Part shown: positions 1 to 7,000 of the stretch, one piece after another
How positions within the stretch are numbered: position 1 is the stretch's first letter
How the letters are laid out: each line of letters begins with the position of its first letter
Assembly: GCF_013204795.1 (NCBI RefSeq)
Contig: NZ_JABMKW010000016.1
Coordinates: 124,001 to 188,000 of the forward strand
Source of the DNA: Pedobacter panaciterrae
Lineage (GTDB): Bacteria > Bacteroidota > Bacteroidia > Sphingobacteriales > Sphingobacteriaceae
Direction of reading: 5' to 3'
Length of the DNA: 64,000 nucleotides
Made by a program: the position numbers and the translations under genes
Notes under the pieces: model-generated
Seen by the model: the letters and a program-made list of their open reading frames with translations, nothing else
Databases searched by the model: none
What the model was told of the DNA's origin: nothing

Positions 1-731
1 GTGAGGCTACGCAACATATCACTTAAGTAATTGGCAGAAAGATTAAGTTCTTCGGCAAGTATTTTGACACTGGGAAGCGTAGGTACAGCCTTTTTATCAT
101 TTTCAAAATAGCCAGTAAGGATTTCTTCTAACTTTGTTAAAAGATCGTGATGTACAGCCTTTCTGGTAATGAACTGCCTGTTGTAAAAGCGATTTGAGTA
201 ACTAAGTAGTAACTCTACATGCGAAACCATCACATCCTGACTATATTGATCGATATTGTTTTTTAGCTCCTGCTGCATTTGTTTCAGGAGGGAGAAAATA
301 ATTTCTTCTTCTTTTACCGATAAATGGAGTGCCTCTGCAACCGAATAGGAGAAAAAACCGTAATCTTTAATACGCTTTGCTAAGTGATAATTCTGGATGA
401 GCACTGGCTTAAATACCAGCATGTAGCCATTAACCGGTTTTCCGTCTGTTTCTCGTACCGAGAACACCTGTCCTGGTTTAGTGAATGTCATGATCCCCTC
501 TTCAAAATCGTAATCCTGTTGCCCGTAACGGAATTTACCGTTTGTACCAGTTTTTATGGCTATGCAGTAGAAATCATTCGTAAAATGCTTCCATACATCA
601 CTGTGTTTGTAGCTCAGCAGTGCAAAATCAATCACACTTACCAAAGGATGATCAGGCTTTGAAAGTGCAAATAAACGATGCAGTTCAGAAATCGAACTGA
701 TCTGGTAAGGTGATTGATCTGTCTTCTTCAT
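1..731 (-). CDS. AraC-family transcriptional regulator, C-terminus cut by window edge
   Basis: The frame is open from an ATG at 731 to the left edge, so about 243 residues are visible and the C-terminus is missing. The N-terminal part is a sugar-cupin-like sensor with the segment FTKPGQVFSVRE near residue 85. The visible end (PSVKILAEELNLSANYLSDML) is the first helix-turn-helix of an AraC DNA-binding domain; the second HTH must lie outside the window. It is a DNA-binding regulator of unknown ligand. The gene starts 18 bases after the stop of the SDR oxidoreductase on the same strand, so the two are probably co-transcribed and the regulator may control that oxidoreductase. This oxidoreductase/AraC pairing is frequent in Bacteroidota. 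Confidence 0.85.
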   Translation of the reverse strand, partial: MKKTDQSPYQISSISELHRLFALSKPDHPLVSVIDFALLSYKHSDVWKHFTNDFYCIAIKTGTNGKFRYGQQDYDFEEGIMTFTKPGQVFSVRETDGKPVNGYMLVFKPVLIQNYHLAKRIKDYGFFSYSVAEALHLSVKEEEIIFSLLKQMQQELKNNIDQYSQDVMVSHVELLLSYSNRFYNRQFITRKAVHHDLLTKLEEILTGYFENDKKAVPTLPSVKILAEELNLSANYLSDMLRSL

Positions 732-749
732 TTCCTCAAATTTAACCAA

Positions 750-1583
750 TTAATCGAAGTTGGTGGAAAATGAAAGGTGTTTCCATTGTTCCATTTCAGT
801 TTGCTCGTTTTTCCGGTGTTCCAGAATAGAGTTGTAGCTGTCTGGTCCAAGAACAAGATGAACGGGAGGCTCTTCTGCTTTTACGATTGCATTCAGTGCT
901 TGTGCCAGTTTTTTTGGATCGCCTGGTTGGTGTCCGTTAAAACTGCTCAACATGGCTGCATGCTCTTTTTTACCGTAACCGATCACATCTTTTTTGGCCA
1001 CAACTAGCGTATAATCAGACATGAAATTAGTACGGAACATACCTGGAGCCACCACAGTAATCTTAATGCCAAAGGGTTTGACTTCTTGTGCCAATGCTTC
1101 TGAAAGACCTACAACAGCAAATTTAGCCGCATTGTAACTTCCGGTATTGGCGTAACCCATATAACCCATATTTGAAGCTATGTTAATGATGTGTCCGGAT
1201 TGCTGTTTTCTAAGGTACGGTAGGACATGACGAATAATGTTCACCGTTCCAAAAACGTTAACCTCCTGCGTTTTACGGAATTCTTCTTCAGAAATTTCTT
1301 CCAAGCTCCCCACCAGATAATAACCGGCATTGTTTAATACCACGTCCAACCTTCCAAAATGTACAATGCTTTTGTATATGGCATCGCTAACGGCTCCGTC
1401 GTTAGTAATATCTAATGCCAGAGGAAGAAAGTTTTCGCTAGTTTCGCCAAGGCTGCTCATGAGTTCGTTAACATTCCGTGAAGTAGCCACCAGTTTGTCG
1501 CCATTTGCCAATACCAGTTTGGCAGTTTCAAGCCCCATCCCTTTGGATGCACCTGTGATAAACCATACTTTTTGTGTATTCAT
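750..1583 (-). CDS. SDR-family NAD(P)-dependent oxidoreductase
   Basis: A classical short-chain dehydrogenase/reductase of 277 residues. The nucleotide-binding motif TGASKGMG is at residues 10-17 and NNAG at 84-87. The catalytic residues are Ser137 and the Tyr150-x3-Lys154 pair (YNAAK). The cytosolic enzyme would oxidise or reduce an alcohol/ketone with NAD(P); the substrate cannot be read from sequence. The ATG at 1583 is preferred to an upstream GTG at 1622 because the fold begins directly with MNTQKVWFITGASKG and the extra 13 residues do not belong to the family. It precedes the AraC-type regulator in a likely two-gene unit. Confidence 0.9.
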   Translation of the reverse strand: MNTQKVWFITGASKGMGLETAKLVLANGDKLVATSRNVNELMSSLGETSENFLPLALDITNDGAVSDAIYKSIVHFGRLDVVLNNAGYYLVGSLEEISEEEFRKTQEVNVFGTVNIIRHVLPYLRKQQSGHIINIASNMGYMGYANTGSYNAAKFAVVGLSEALAQEVKPFGIKITVVAPGMFRTNFMSDYTLVVAKKDVIGYGKKEHAAMLSSFNGHQPGDPKKLAQALNAIVKAEEPPVHLVLGPDSYNSILEHRKNEQTEMEQWKHLSFSTNFD

Positions 1584-1743
1584 TTTTTTAATTTTGATTG
1601 TGGTACAAAATTCGGCTAACACGGTCTGATAAAATTATCCATTTTACTGACATATGTATCCAATTTCAGGATCAGTGAATTCAAGATGAATGACTGATTT
1701 TTAGCTGAGCGCTACAAACATGCATTAGTAGCCATGTGATTAT

Positions 1744-1754
1744 AACCTATTATA
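1744..1754 (-). repeat. 11-base repeat AACCTATTATA, copy 1
   Basis: An exact copy of a sequence that recurs at 3038-3048 and 4635-4645, always in the same orientation and upstream of minus-strand genes. Read on the minus strand it is TATAATAGGTT. Confidence 0.5.
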
Positions 1755-1895
1755 AACGAGAAGTTTATCTACACCGGCTATCTTTGAATAAAAAATATTC
1801 AAAGATAATCCTCTAATGCCCCACAATTGTAAAAACCTTTAGGAGAAATACTTTGAACAAGCTTGATGATATTGAAAACAGTGATTTTTAAATAA

Positions 1896-1928
1896 AAATT
1901 GGACTTTGAAATGTTCAAAGTCCAATTT
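1896..1928 (-). terminator. perfect 15-bp hairpin, candidate terminator
   Basis: AAATTGGACTTTGAA at 1896-1910 and its exact complement at 1914-1928 are separated by three bases. On the minus strand the stem is followed by a T-rich run (TTTTTATTT). It could end transcripts arriving from the exported-protein gene at 2243-3007, although it lies 315 bases beyond that stop. Confidence 0.45.
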
Positions 1929-2109
1929 ATGCCCTTAGGGGGGTTATTTTGAACAGTACTCACAGATGGACTGAATTCAAAAAAATTTTATGATGATTTA
2001 AAGAAAATAGCTGATTTGAAACAACTTGTTTTGAGTGAACCCCTTAGTAGAGATTTTAAGCTAAAATATAGATGTAATTACAAAAAGGAATAAGATTAAA
2101 AACAGCCAT

Positions 2110-2179
2110 AAAACTAGATTTGAGCAAGAAAACAAGTTAAAAAATATAGCAATAAATAATTTGGCTTAAATCTAGTTTT
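2110..2179. repeat. inverted repeat, 16-base arms, 38-base spacer
   Basis: AAAACTAGATTTGAGC at 2110-2125 pairs with GCTTAAATCTAGTTTT at 2164-2179, with one G-T pair. It lies just downstream of the exported-protein gene on the minus strand and may stabilise or end its transcript. Confidence 0.5.
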
Positions 2180-2242
2180 CTATCTATTGAATCCCGAGTC
2201 GGATTTCGTTGTTCTCTTTTAACCAGTCTGACTAATCCTTCG

Positions 2243-3007
2243 CTACTCATAAATCACATAGTTTACCTTATCAACACCTGTATTACCTGTCTTTTCATCA
2301 TAAGCATACAAGATCAGTTCGTAGTTTCCAGCACAGCTAATTAGATAACTGCCCTCAAATAGATTTGTCGAGATCAATGACATTTTAATGTCCTTGATAT
2401 ATTTTCCGTCTTTTTTTAGTATGCTTTTCACTTCGATTTCGTCGGAGTTCCAAATTCCACCTTTATCGATGACGCATCCGCACATCATTACAACATTAGC
2501 CCGAATTTGGAGTAGCTTGTTCTTAATGGCATTCAGGGCTATGTATTGGTGGGTTCGCGGTTTCAATATGTCGATGATGAACCCCGGTATTTCTAATATA
2601 ATTCCTTCCCCCAAAATATCCCGTCCAGGAATCAACCATAACTCGGTGCTTACTTTCACTTGAGCTTGTCTATAATTAATTGGGGAGGCCACCTCGATGT
2701 TGATGAATGTAGGTTCGTCAATATCAATATTCGCCAGGAAACATGCTGTTTGGGCATCCACAATGGAACTTTCTCTCATTTTGGGAGCTTTCATGATCAG
2801 ATCTGTATTACCCGTGCTGCCAGTCGTTTTGCCTTCCGCTAAAATCTGCTGATTTACCTTGTTCCTGATAATTACGTAAGCACCGCCAAGGGAGCTACCT
2901 ATGAACTTTGCATCTTTTGCTTTTGCTCTTATTACTATTTTTGTTTTAGTGGCAGAAACACAGATACAAGAGAAAAGAAATGCTGTAACAAACATTAGTA
3001 CCTTCAT
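2243..3007 (-). CDS. exported protein of unknown function
   Basis: A 254-residue protein whose first ~19 residues (MKVLMFVTAFLFSCICVSA) form a Sec signal peptide, so the product is probably periplasmic. The mature part is rich in beta-strand-like segments. It contains a Cys-rich MMCGCVIDKGGIW segment near residue 175 and a C-terminal region ending GNTGVDKVNYVIYE that looks like an immunoglobulin-like beta-sandwich domain. I do not recognise the family and assign no function. The gene stands alone, with about 270 bases to the upstream gene. An AACCTATTATA repeat lies 31 bases before the ATG. Confidence 0.7.
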   Translation of the reverse strand: MKVLMFVTAFLFSCICVSATKTKIVIRAKAKDAKFIGSSLGGAYVIIRNKVNQQILAEGKTTGSTGNTDLIMKAPKMRESSIVDAQTACFLANIDIDEPTFINIEVASPINYRQAQVKVSTELWLIPGRDILGEGIILEIPGFIIDILKPRTHQYIALNAIKNKLLQIRANVVMMCGCVIDKGGIWNSDEIEVKSILKKDGKYIKDIKMSLISTNLFEGSYLISCAGNYELILYAYDEKTGNTGVDKVNYVIYE

Positions 3008-3037
3008 GAGCTTTTTGATTTTTAGAATTCTTGTTTG

Positions 3038-3048
3038 AACCTATTATA
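3038..3048 (-). repeat. 11-base repeat AACCTATTATA, copy 2
   Basis: Identical to the copies at 1744 and 4635. It sits 31 bases upstream of the exported-protein start, a position compatible with a promoter element reading TATAATAGGTT on the minus strand. Confidence 0.5.
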
Positions 3049-3210
3049 AAAGGGGTGTTTTTCAATTCCAGATCTATGTTGTCGAATGGTATTGACTTGT
3101 GGATACTCCGCTGTGTAGTACGCCTCGATTCCGCCACAAAGTGGCTCTGCGTCACTTTTGCTGAAATATAAAAAAACTATAAAGCTAAAAGTCAACCAAA
3201 AACAAAAGTA

Positions 3211-3250
3211 AAAAAGAACCTGATCATGATTTATGATACAGGCTCTTTTT
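3211..3250 (-). terminator. Rho-independent terminator
   Basis: The arms AAAAAGAACCTG (3211-3222) and CAGGCTCTTTTT (3239-3250) pair with one mismatch. On the minus strand the hairpin is followed by TTTTTT. It ends the lipoprotein cassette whose last gene stops at 3279. The flanking A and T runs make it potentially bidirectional. Confidence 0.7.
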
Positions 3251-3278
3251 ATCGATGAACTTGTTCCATCAATTAGAC

Positions 3279-3770
3279 TTATTTATTTGATCCATATGTG
3301 AGTGTTTTACTATGAGATTGGTCTACTGCAACCACCACATTTTCATTCGTTTCCACCTTGCCATTAATTTCAGCTTTGTAGCTGACAGTTATCGGGCCAC
3401 CCTCTAAATTAGAGACACTAACGTTCAATCCCCCAAAATCAAATGGTTTTACGGTTTCGAACACATAAGTTTTTGTGGTGCCTATAAAACTTTTCTCGTC
3501 TATTATTATACTGTTTTGATTACCTTGCGAAGTGCCATTCATTTTCCAAACAGGCGCTCCATACTGGCTTGCATCATGGTTTCCGGCACTTACCTGAAAA
3601 TCTACCTGATCGTTTTGATCAGCTCCTGTTACTGTAACGGTCATTTTCATTGAAATTTTATTCCCGTCATCCGGGTTATCTCCAGATTTCTTTTTGCATG
3701 ATGCTAAAGACAAAACACCTAGTAATATGACCATAACTGTTAATAAAGATTTTTTTGAGATTGATTTCAT
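3279..3770 (-). CDS. lipoprotein of unknown function
   Basis: A 163-residue predicted lipoprotein. It has a Lys-rich start, a hydrophobic stretch and a lipobox ending LASCKKK near residue 25, so it should be acylated on Cys25 and anchored in the envelope. A Lys/Asp-rich linker (KKKSGDNPDDGNK) precedes a region of alternating beta-type segments such as MKMTVTVTGADQNDQVDF. I recognise no catalytic motif. It is the last member of a minus-strand group after a small lipoprotein and a DUF4345 protein, 66 bases downstream of the latter, and is followed by a strong terminator. Confidence 0.75.
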   Translation of the reverse strand: MKSISKKSLLTVMVILLGVLSLASCKKKSGDNPDDGNKISMKMTVTVTGADQNDQVDFQVSAGNHDASQYGAPVWKMNGTSQGNQNSIIIDEKSFIGTTKTYVFETVKPFDFGGLNVSVSNLEGGPITVSYKAEINGKVETNENVVVAVDQSHSKTLTYGSNK

Positions 3771-3836
3771 AATTGTTTTTTAAGATTTGTTATTATTTGA
3801 TTGTTTTTCATGTGTAGTAAAAGTATTGCTAACCTA

Positions 3837-4238
3837 TTATCTAAAGGGTCTGTAAAACAGCAGTAATACTAAAGCCAAAATGCCTAAAGTAGACTCTATG
3901 ACCAACCATTGCGAACCAAATTCGCCCAAAGGCCCATCAACCAAGATTGTTATCAATCTAGAGATAGAATAGGCTAACCAAAACAGTGAAAGAAAAATGA
4001 GTGCCTTTTTTACATCCTTTAACAAAAGGTGAACTAGAGAAAAGCAAATAACTAAACCAACGCCACCATATATACCTCTTATGGAACTTATAGCATCTGT
4101 ATTAGATAGTCGCGTAGCTACCAAATCCATAGTTCCCTGCGGATTATAAATTGATAAAACACTAACATAAGCGATACTGAAGATTGAAAAACCGATATAA
4201 ATTTGACTACTGATTTTGGTGATTTTCTGTGTATTCAT
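3837..4238 (-). CDS. DUF4345-like membrane protein
   Basis: A 133-residue protein with four hydrophobic segments: about residues 13-30, 55-72, 80-97 and 110-128. The segment IRGIYGGVGLVICF, a conserved R near residue 94 and a late E (IESTLGILAL) fit the DUF4345 family of small four-helix membrane proteins, whose function is unknown. It starts 12 bases after the stop of the small lipoprotein, so the two are co-transcribed. Family assignment is from memory of the pattern and is moderately certain. Confidence 0.7.
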   Translation of the reverse strand: MNTQKITKISSQIYIGFSIFSIAYVSVLSIYNPQGTMDLVATRLSNTDAISSIRGIYGGVGLVICFSLVHLLLKDVKKALIFLSLFWLAYSISRLITILVDGPLGEFGSQWLVIESTLGILALVLLLFYRPFR

Positions 4239-4250
4239 TATTGATTTTAA

Positions 4251-4463
4251 CTACTGGTTATTTTTAAAAAGTCCTGTACTTTCATTCGTGCAAAGGATGT
4301 CTAAACCACTAGGAGTGCCAGAAGCTAGGGTACACTTATACTCAATGCTCGTATTTTTTAGGTAAACCTTAGCAGGGTCGTCAGCGTCGCTTTTTTTGCA
4401 GGATACATTGTTAACAATCATTGTAGAAGTCATTGTGGCAAATAAAATAAGTTTTGTTTCATG
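4251..4463 (-). CDS. small lipoprotein of unknown function
   Basis: Seventy residues. I start it at the ATG at 4463, not the ATG at 4433. The in-frame extension MKQNLFYFATMTSTMIVNNV gives a complete lipoprotein signal peptide ending VSC-KKS, with acylated Cys21, whereas the later start leaves a signal too short to work. The mature part is about 50 residues with two further cysteines (EYKCTLASGT and ILCTNES), which could form a disulfide. No family is recognised. It heads the lipoprotein/DUF4345 cassette. Confidence 0.6.
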   Translation of the reverse strand, partial: HETKLILFATMTSTMIVNNVSCKKSDADDPAKVYLKNTSIEYKCTLASGTPSGLDILCTNESTGLFKNNQ

Positions 4464-4527
4464 GTTTATTATTTAAAACTCCAGTGTTTTGAATGCAAAA
4501 ATGAAACATTGAGAAATGTCAATCGCC

Positions 4528-4543
4528 CCACGAGGCTTCGTGG
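4528..4543. promoter_or_regulatory. 6-bp palindrome upstream of lipoprotein cassette
   Basis: CCACGA (4528-4533) and TCGTGG (4538-4543) form a perfect dyad with a 4-base centre, in the 221-base gap between the 7TM-type AraC regulator and the cassette. It may be an operator or the stem of a small hairpin for the regulator gene; no T-run follows it. Confidence 0.3.
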
Positions 4544-4634
4544 CACCTCTTATTGATTTAGAATAATGCGTTATTTAAAGTGGTGAAATACTTTAAATAC
4601 CTGACAATAAACAACATAAATCGCTTTTAAAATA

Positions 4635-4645
4635 AACCTATTATA
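4635..4645 (-). repeat. 11-base repeat AACCTATTATA, copy 3
   Basis: Exact third copy, in the gap upstream of the lipoprotein cassette and in the same orientation as the copies at 1744 and 3038. Confidence 0.5.
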
Positions 4646-4684
4646 GCGAAGAAATAACTGAATAATAATAAGAAAACGGAGGAC

Positions 4685-5854
4685 CTACAACGCCTTGTGG
4701 TATATTAGGTCGGTTGGTTTTCTGAAAAAATCTGAAGGAGATTTACCCGTGAATTTGCGAAAATTGCGATTGAATGAAGATTTAGAATTGAAGCCACAAT
4801 CAAAAGCTATCGATAGCAGTGTATAGTTTTGGTTTTTCTCATCAGCAATCATTTTTACAAATTCATCTACCCTAAGTGAATTGATATAGTCGTAAAAACC
4901 CTTGTTAAATTTAGAATTGATCACTTGCGATAGCACAGCATCTTTTAGCTTTAAGGATTCGGCTAACTTACTTAGTGTAAGTTCCGCATTTTTATATAGT
5001 TTTTCTTGTGCCATTATCCTGTTAAGTTGCTGAAAAATACGTTCAGCTTCGGCATCCGTAAGTGAAGACCAGTCGTATTTTATTTTATTGAGCATTAATG
5101 CCGCGTTAGCGGGCTCTTCTAAAAGGTTTTCTTTTTGAGCAGAAAAGTTGGGATGTTCAGCAGCAGAGCGGGATGAGGCATTGGCGGTTTTGAATATTTG
5201 CTGTTGGCGTACACCAAAAAAACCGATGAAGCAGATGTACAACGAGGCACTGAAATAGATACTCTCTGCTGTGGGATAAAAAATAACAAAGACCCAAATT
5301 CCAGCGATGCCTGCAATCAGGTAGCGTAGCCAATTCAAGCTGATTTTATCTGTAGTTGAAAATTCTTCGCTTATTTTTTTCTTATATCGATGCAGTAGAA
5401 CAATTGCGGCTGATACATAAATAATTCCCGAAATGATTATGCAAATATTGGTGATGATTCCAATGGTTTTATAGTAAGGCGAGGAAAAGCCCTGGTCATA
5501 AAGCAATAGCTTTTGCGCTGGGTTTTGTAGCAAAAAAGACATCCATAAAAGATAGGCAAAGGCAACAGGTAAAAAATGAAATAGCTTTTTCTTGCTAAAT
5601 ATTATCGGTGTGGTTAGATGAAGGATATATAGATACAAAAAAGGCCCATGCACAAATGCTAATAAATCTCCCCAGCCTATTAAATTGGGGAATTGGCAAT
5701 AGTTTCCTGAAACCTGCAAATATAAACTGGCTAAGTGAAGCGTTGCTACCAGCTGCCAAATCATGAGTAGTTTATCTGCAGTTATTTTGTTAGGCTTAAC
5801 TGCTAATAGTACGAACAAGTATAAAGAAATTGCAATACTGGTGAAGTATAACAT
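4685..5854 (-). CDS. membrane-anchored AraC-family transcriptional regulator
   Basis: A 389-residue protein in two halves. The first ~230 residues carry seven to eight hydrophobic segments (for example SIAISLYLFVLLAV, IGWGDLLAFVHGPFLYLYI, YLIAGIAGIWVFVIFY). The last ~100 residues are an AraC DNA-binding domain, with LSKLAESLKLKDAVLSQVI as first HTH and the signature SIAFDCGFNSKSSFNRNFRKFTGKSP as second. This 7TM-AraC layout is common in Bacteroidota and couples an unknown membrane signal to transcription. It lies upstream of, and in the same direction as, the small lipoprotein/DUF4345 cassette, its most obvious target (inference). Confidence 0.85.
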   Translation of the reverse strand: MLYFTSIAISLYLFVLLAVKPNKITADKLLMIWQLVATLHLASLYLQVSGNYCQFPNLIGWGDLLAFVHGPFLYLYILHLTTPIIFSKKKLFHFLPVAFAYLLWMSFLLQNPAQKLLLYDQGFSSPYYKTIGIITNICIIISGIIYVSAAIVLLHRYKKKISEEFSTTDKISLNWLRYLIAGIAGIWVFVIFYPTAESIYFSASLYICFIGFFGVRQQQIFKTANASSRSAAEHPNFSAQKENLLEEPANAALMLNKIKYDWSSLTDAEAERIFQQLNRIMAQEKLYKNAELTLSKLAESLKLKDAVLSQVINSKFNKGFYDYINSLRVDEFVKMIADEKNQNYTLLSIAFDCGFNSKSSFNRNFRKFTGKSPSDFFRKPTDLIYHKAL

Positions 5855-5989
5855 GCTGTTATTTTGTATGGATGGCTAGATGTTATTGGTCAAACAAAAA
5901 TATGAAATATATTCAAGTTCTTGACCATTGGTTGCAGACAGTAGCTTAAAATCAGCTTTTTGCCTTTGTTTGAAAAAAACTATTAAAGC

Positions 5990-6014
5990 AAAAAGCCAAC
6001 TTTCGTTGAGGCTT
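5990..6014 (-). terminator. Rho-independent terminator following a tRNA 3' remnant
   Basis: On the minus strand AAGC-CT-CAAC, a GAAA tetraloop and GTTGGCTT form an 8-bp stem with a 2-base bulge, followed by TTTTTG. It lies directly after the tRNA-like 3' end at 6018-6039, as expected for a tRNA transcript terminator. Confidence 0.6.
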
Positions 6015-6017
6015 CTC

Positions 6018-6039
6018 GTGATCCGCGGGGATTCGAACC
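6018..6039 (-). pseudogene. 3' end of a tRNA gene (tRNA-Lys-like), likely attachment-site remnant
   Basis: Read on the minus strand, GGTTCGAATCCCCGCGGATCAC contains the T-loop TTCGAAT, the 3' strand of a T-stem (CCCCG) and an acceptor strand (CGGATCA). The bases upstream (CTAGG) do not pair with CCCCG, and no D-arm or anticodon arm follows, so only the last ~22 bases of the gene are present. The fragment resembles the 3' end of tRNA-Lys genes of Bacteroidota as I remember them. A tRNA 3' fragment next to its terminator and an RteC-like remnant is the usual scar of tRNA-targeted integration. Confidence 0.5.
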
Positions 6040-6145
6040 TAGTTCAAACATCAGCGTTTAAATAGTATTTGACATGGTTTATACCAGCCCCAAAGTCATG
6101 CACTTCCAACAAGCACTCAAAACCAAAAAAATGGCCAATACACCC

Positions 6146-6385
6146 CTACAGCTCATCTTCCCCATCCATGTAGTCCAGCAAAACCTGACGCATCTGGTCT
6201 AAAAAGTGTGTACGTGATAACCTTTTCCGGCGCTTGATCTCCCTGAAACGGTTCGCCGGAATACCAATTTCCGTCAGCGAAGCCCTATCCTTACCCAATT
6301 GCCTCGACAAATAAATCGCATAACCTAATTCCACCAGGTTAATCATCTCCCCCGTCCAATCAAACCATTTCTTATTCGAAGCCAT
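6146..6385 (-). CDS. truncated RteC-like protein (mobile-element regulator remnant)
   Basis: About 79 residues from the ATG at 6385 (a GTG lies two codons upstream). The segments WTGEMINLVELGYAI, FREIKRRKRLSRTHFLDQM and a terminal LLDYMDGEDEL correspond to the C-terminal region of RteC, the protein that controls excision in CTnDOT-type conjugative elements of Bacteroides. Normal RteC proteins are about 200-280 residues, so only the tail is present, and the stretch between LTEI and FREIK looks shortened. It sits 106 bases from the tRNA remnant, which supports an old integrative-element border. It may be a pseudogene or a short family member. Confidence 0.5.
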   Translation of the reverse strand: MASNKKWFDWTGEMINLVELGYAIYLSRQLGKDRASLTEIGIPANRFREIKRRKRLSRTHFLDQMRQVLLDYMDGEDEL

Positions 6386-6456
6386 ACCCACAGCAACACC
6401 AGCCGAAGCCGCTGCTCTTATCTATCACATTAACAGAAGGTTAAGGCATAAAAAAA

Positions 6457-6488
6457 CGGAGTGAAAATTCCTGAAAACTTTCACTCCG
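6457..6488 (-). terminator. Rho-independent terminator
   Basis: CGGAGTGAAA (6457-6466) and TTTCACTCCG (6479-6488) form a perfect 10-bp stem with a 12-base loop. On the minus strand it is followed by TTTTTT. It should end the minus-strand transcript of the gene at 7001-8503, or of an unseen RNA in the intervening 500 bases. Confidence 0.75.
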
Positions 6489-6491
6489 GTG

Positions 6492-7000
6492 ATGTACCAA
6501 TTCTGAGGATTACCTAGAACATTTAAAAGTGTTTTGTGAGATCCTAGAGCCTATAATTGAGGATTTGCGTTCGAAAAAATTTATTGATTTTTAAGAGTAC
6601 AGTCCGCCAAGTCTTATTTTTCAACCTCCGTAAGGTACTCTAGTTTGAATTAAAAACTTGGCGGAACTCAAATATTTTTGTATTAAAAATCGATTCATTT
6701 GCCTTAGAATTTTAACCACTCAATTAAGATCTTCAGCACAGGAATGACTGCTGAAATTATCTTCAGTAGAAGTATTAACATTTCAGCCCAGCCATTTAAA
6801 TAACAGTTCTTTCTTGGCTTCTCGATGGATTTCAAATGAATCGATGTCTTTAGTCTTTTGTAAAATAATTTTTTCATACCTATTTCGAAATGATTTTTAT
6901 TGTCATGCCGTAAAGGTGTTAGAAAAACAAAGTCTAAAACAGTTGCACAGGGTTGCGCAACCCTATATTACAAGACTAAAGATCAATAACTTAAATCGAT
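6492..7000. other. intergenic region of about 500 bases without a supported gene
   Basis: No gene is supported here. It contains an inverted repeat with 10-base arms (TCCGCCAAGT at 6603-6612, ACTTGGCGGA at 6656-6665). A short open stretch at 6498-6593 has no start codon. The position between an RteC remnant and cargo genes suggests mobile-element debris. Confidence 0.5.

Larger units (their letters stand above)
1584..2242. other. 659-base intergenic region with inverted repeats
   Basis: No supported gene was found between the SDR oxidoreductase and the exported protein at 2243. The region holds two inverted repeats (listed separately) and one copy of an 11-base repeat. A run of sense codons at 1953-2093 lacks a start codon and is not called. 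Confidence 0.6.

Noticed and set aside
1953..2093. Open stretch of about 47 sense codons on the plus strand in the 1.6-2.2 kb gap
   Set aside because: It has no ATG, GTG or plausible start near its beginning and no recognisable domain; it could be a gene fragment but chance is as likely.
2946..3155. Minus-strand frame of 69 codons overlapping the exported-protein start
   Set aside because: It overlaps the signal peptide of the supported gene in another frame and has no coding-like features.
6498..6593. Short plus-strand open stretch reading EDYLEHLKVFCEILEPIIED
   Set aside because: No start codon, only about 30 codons, and no family recognised; kept only as possible mobile-element debris.
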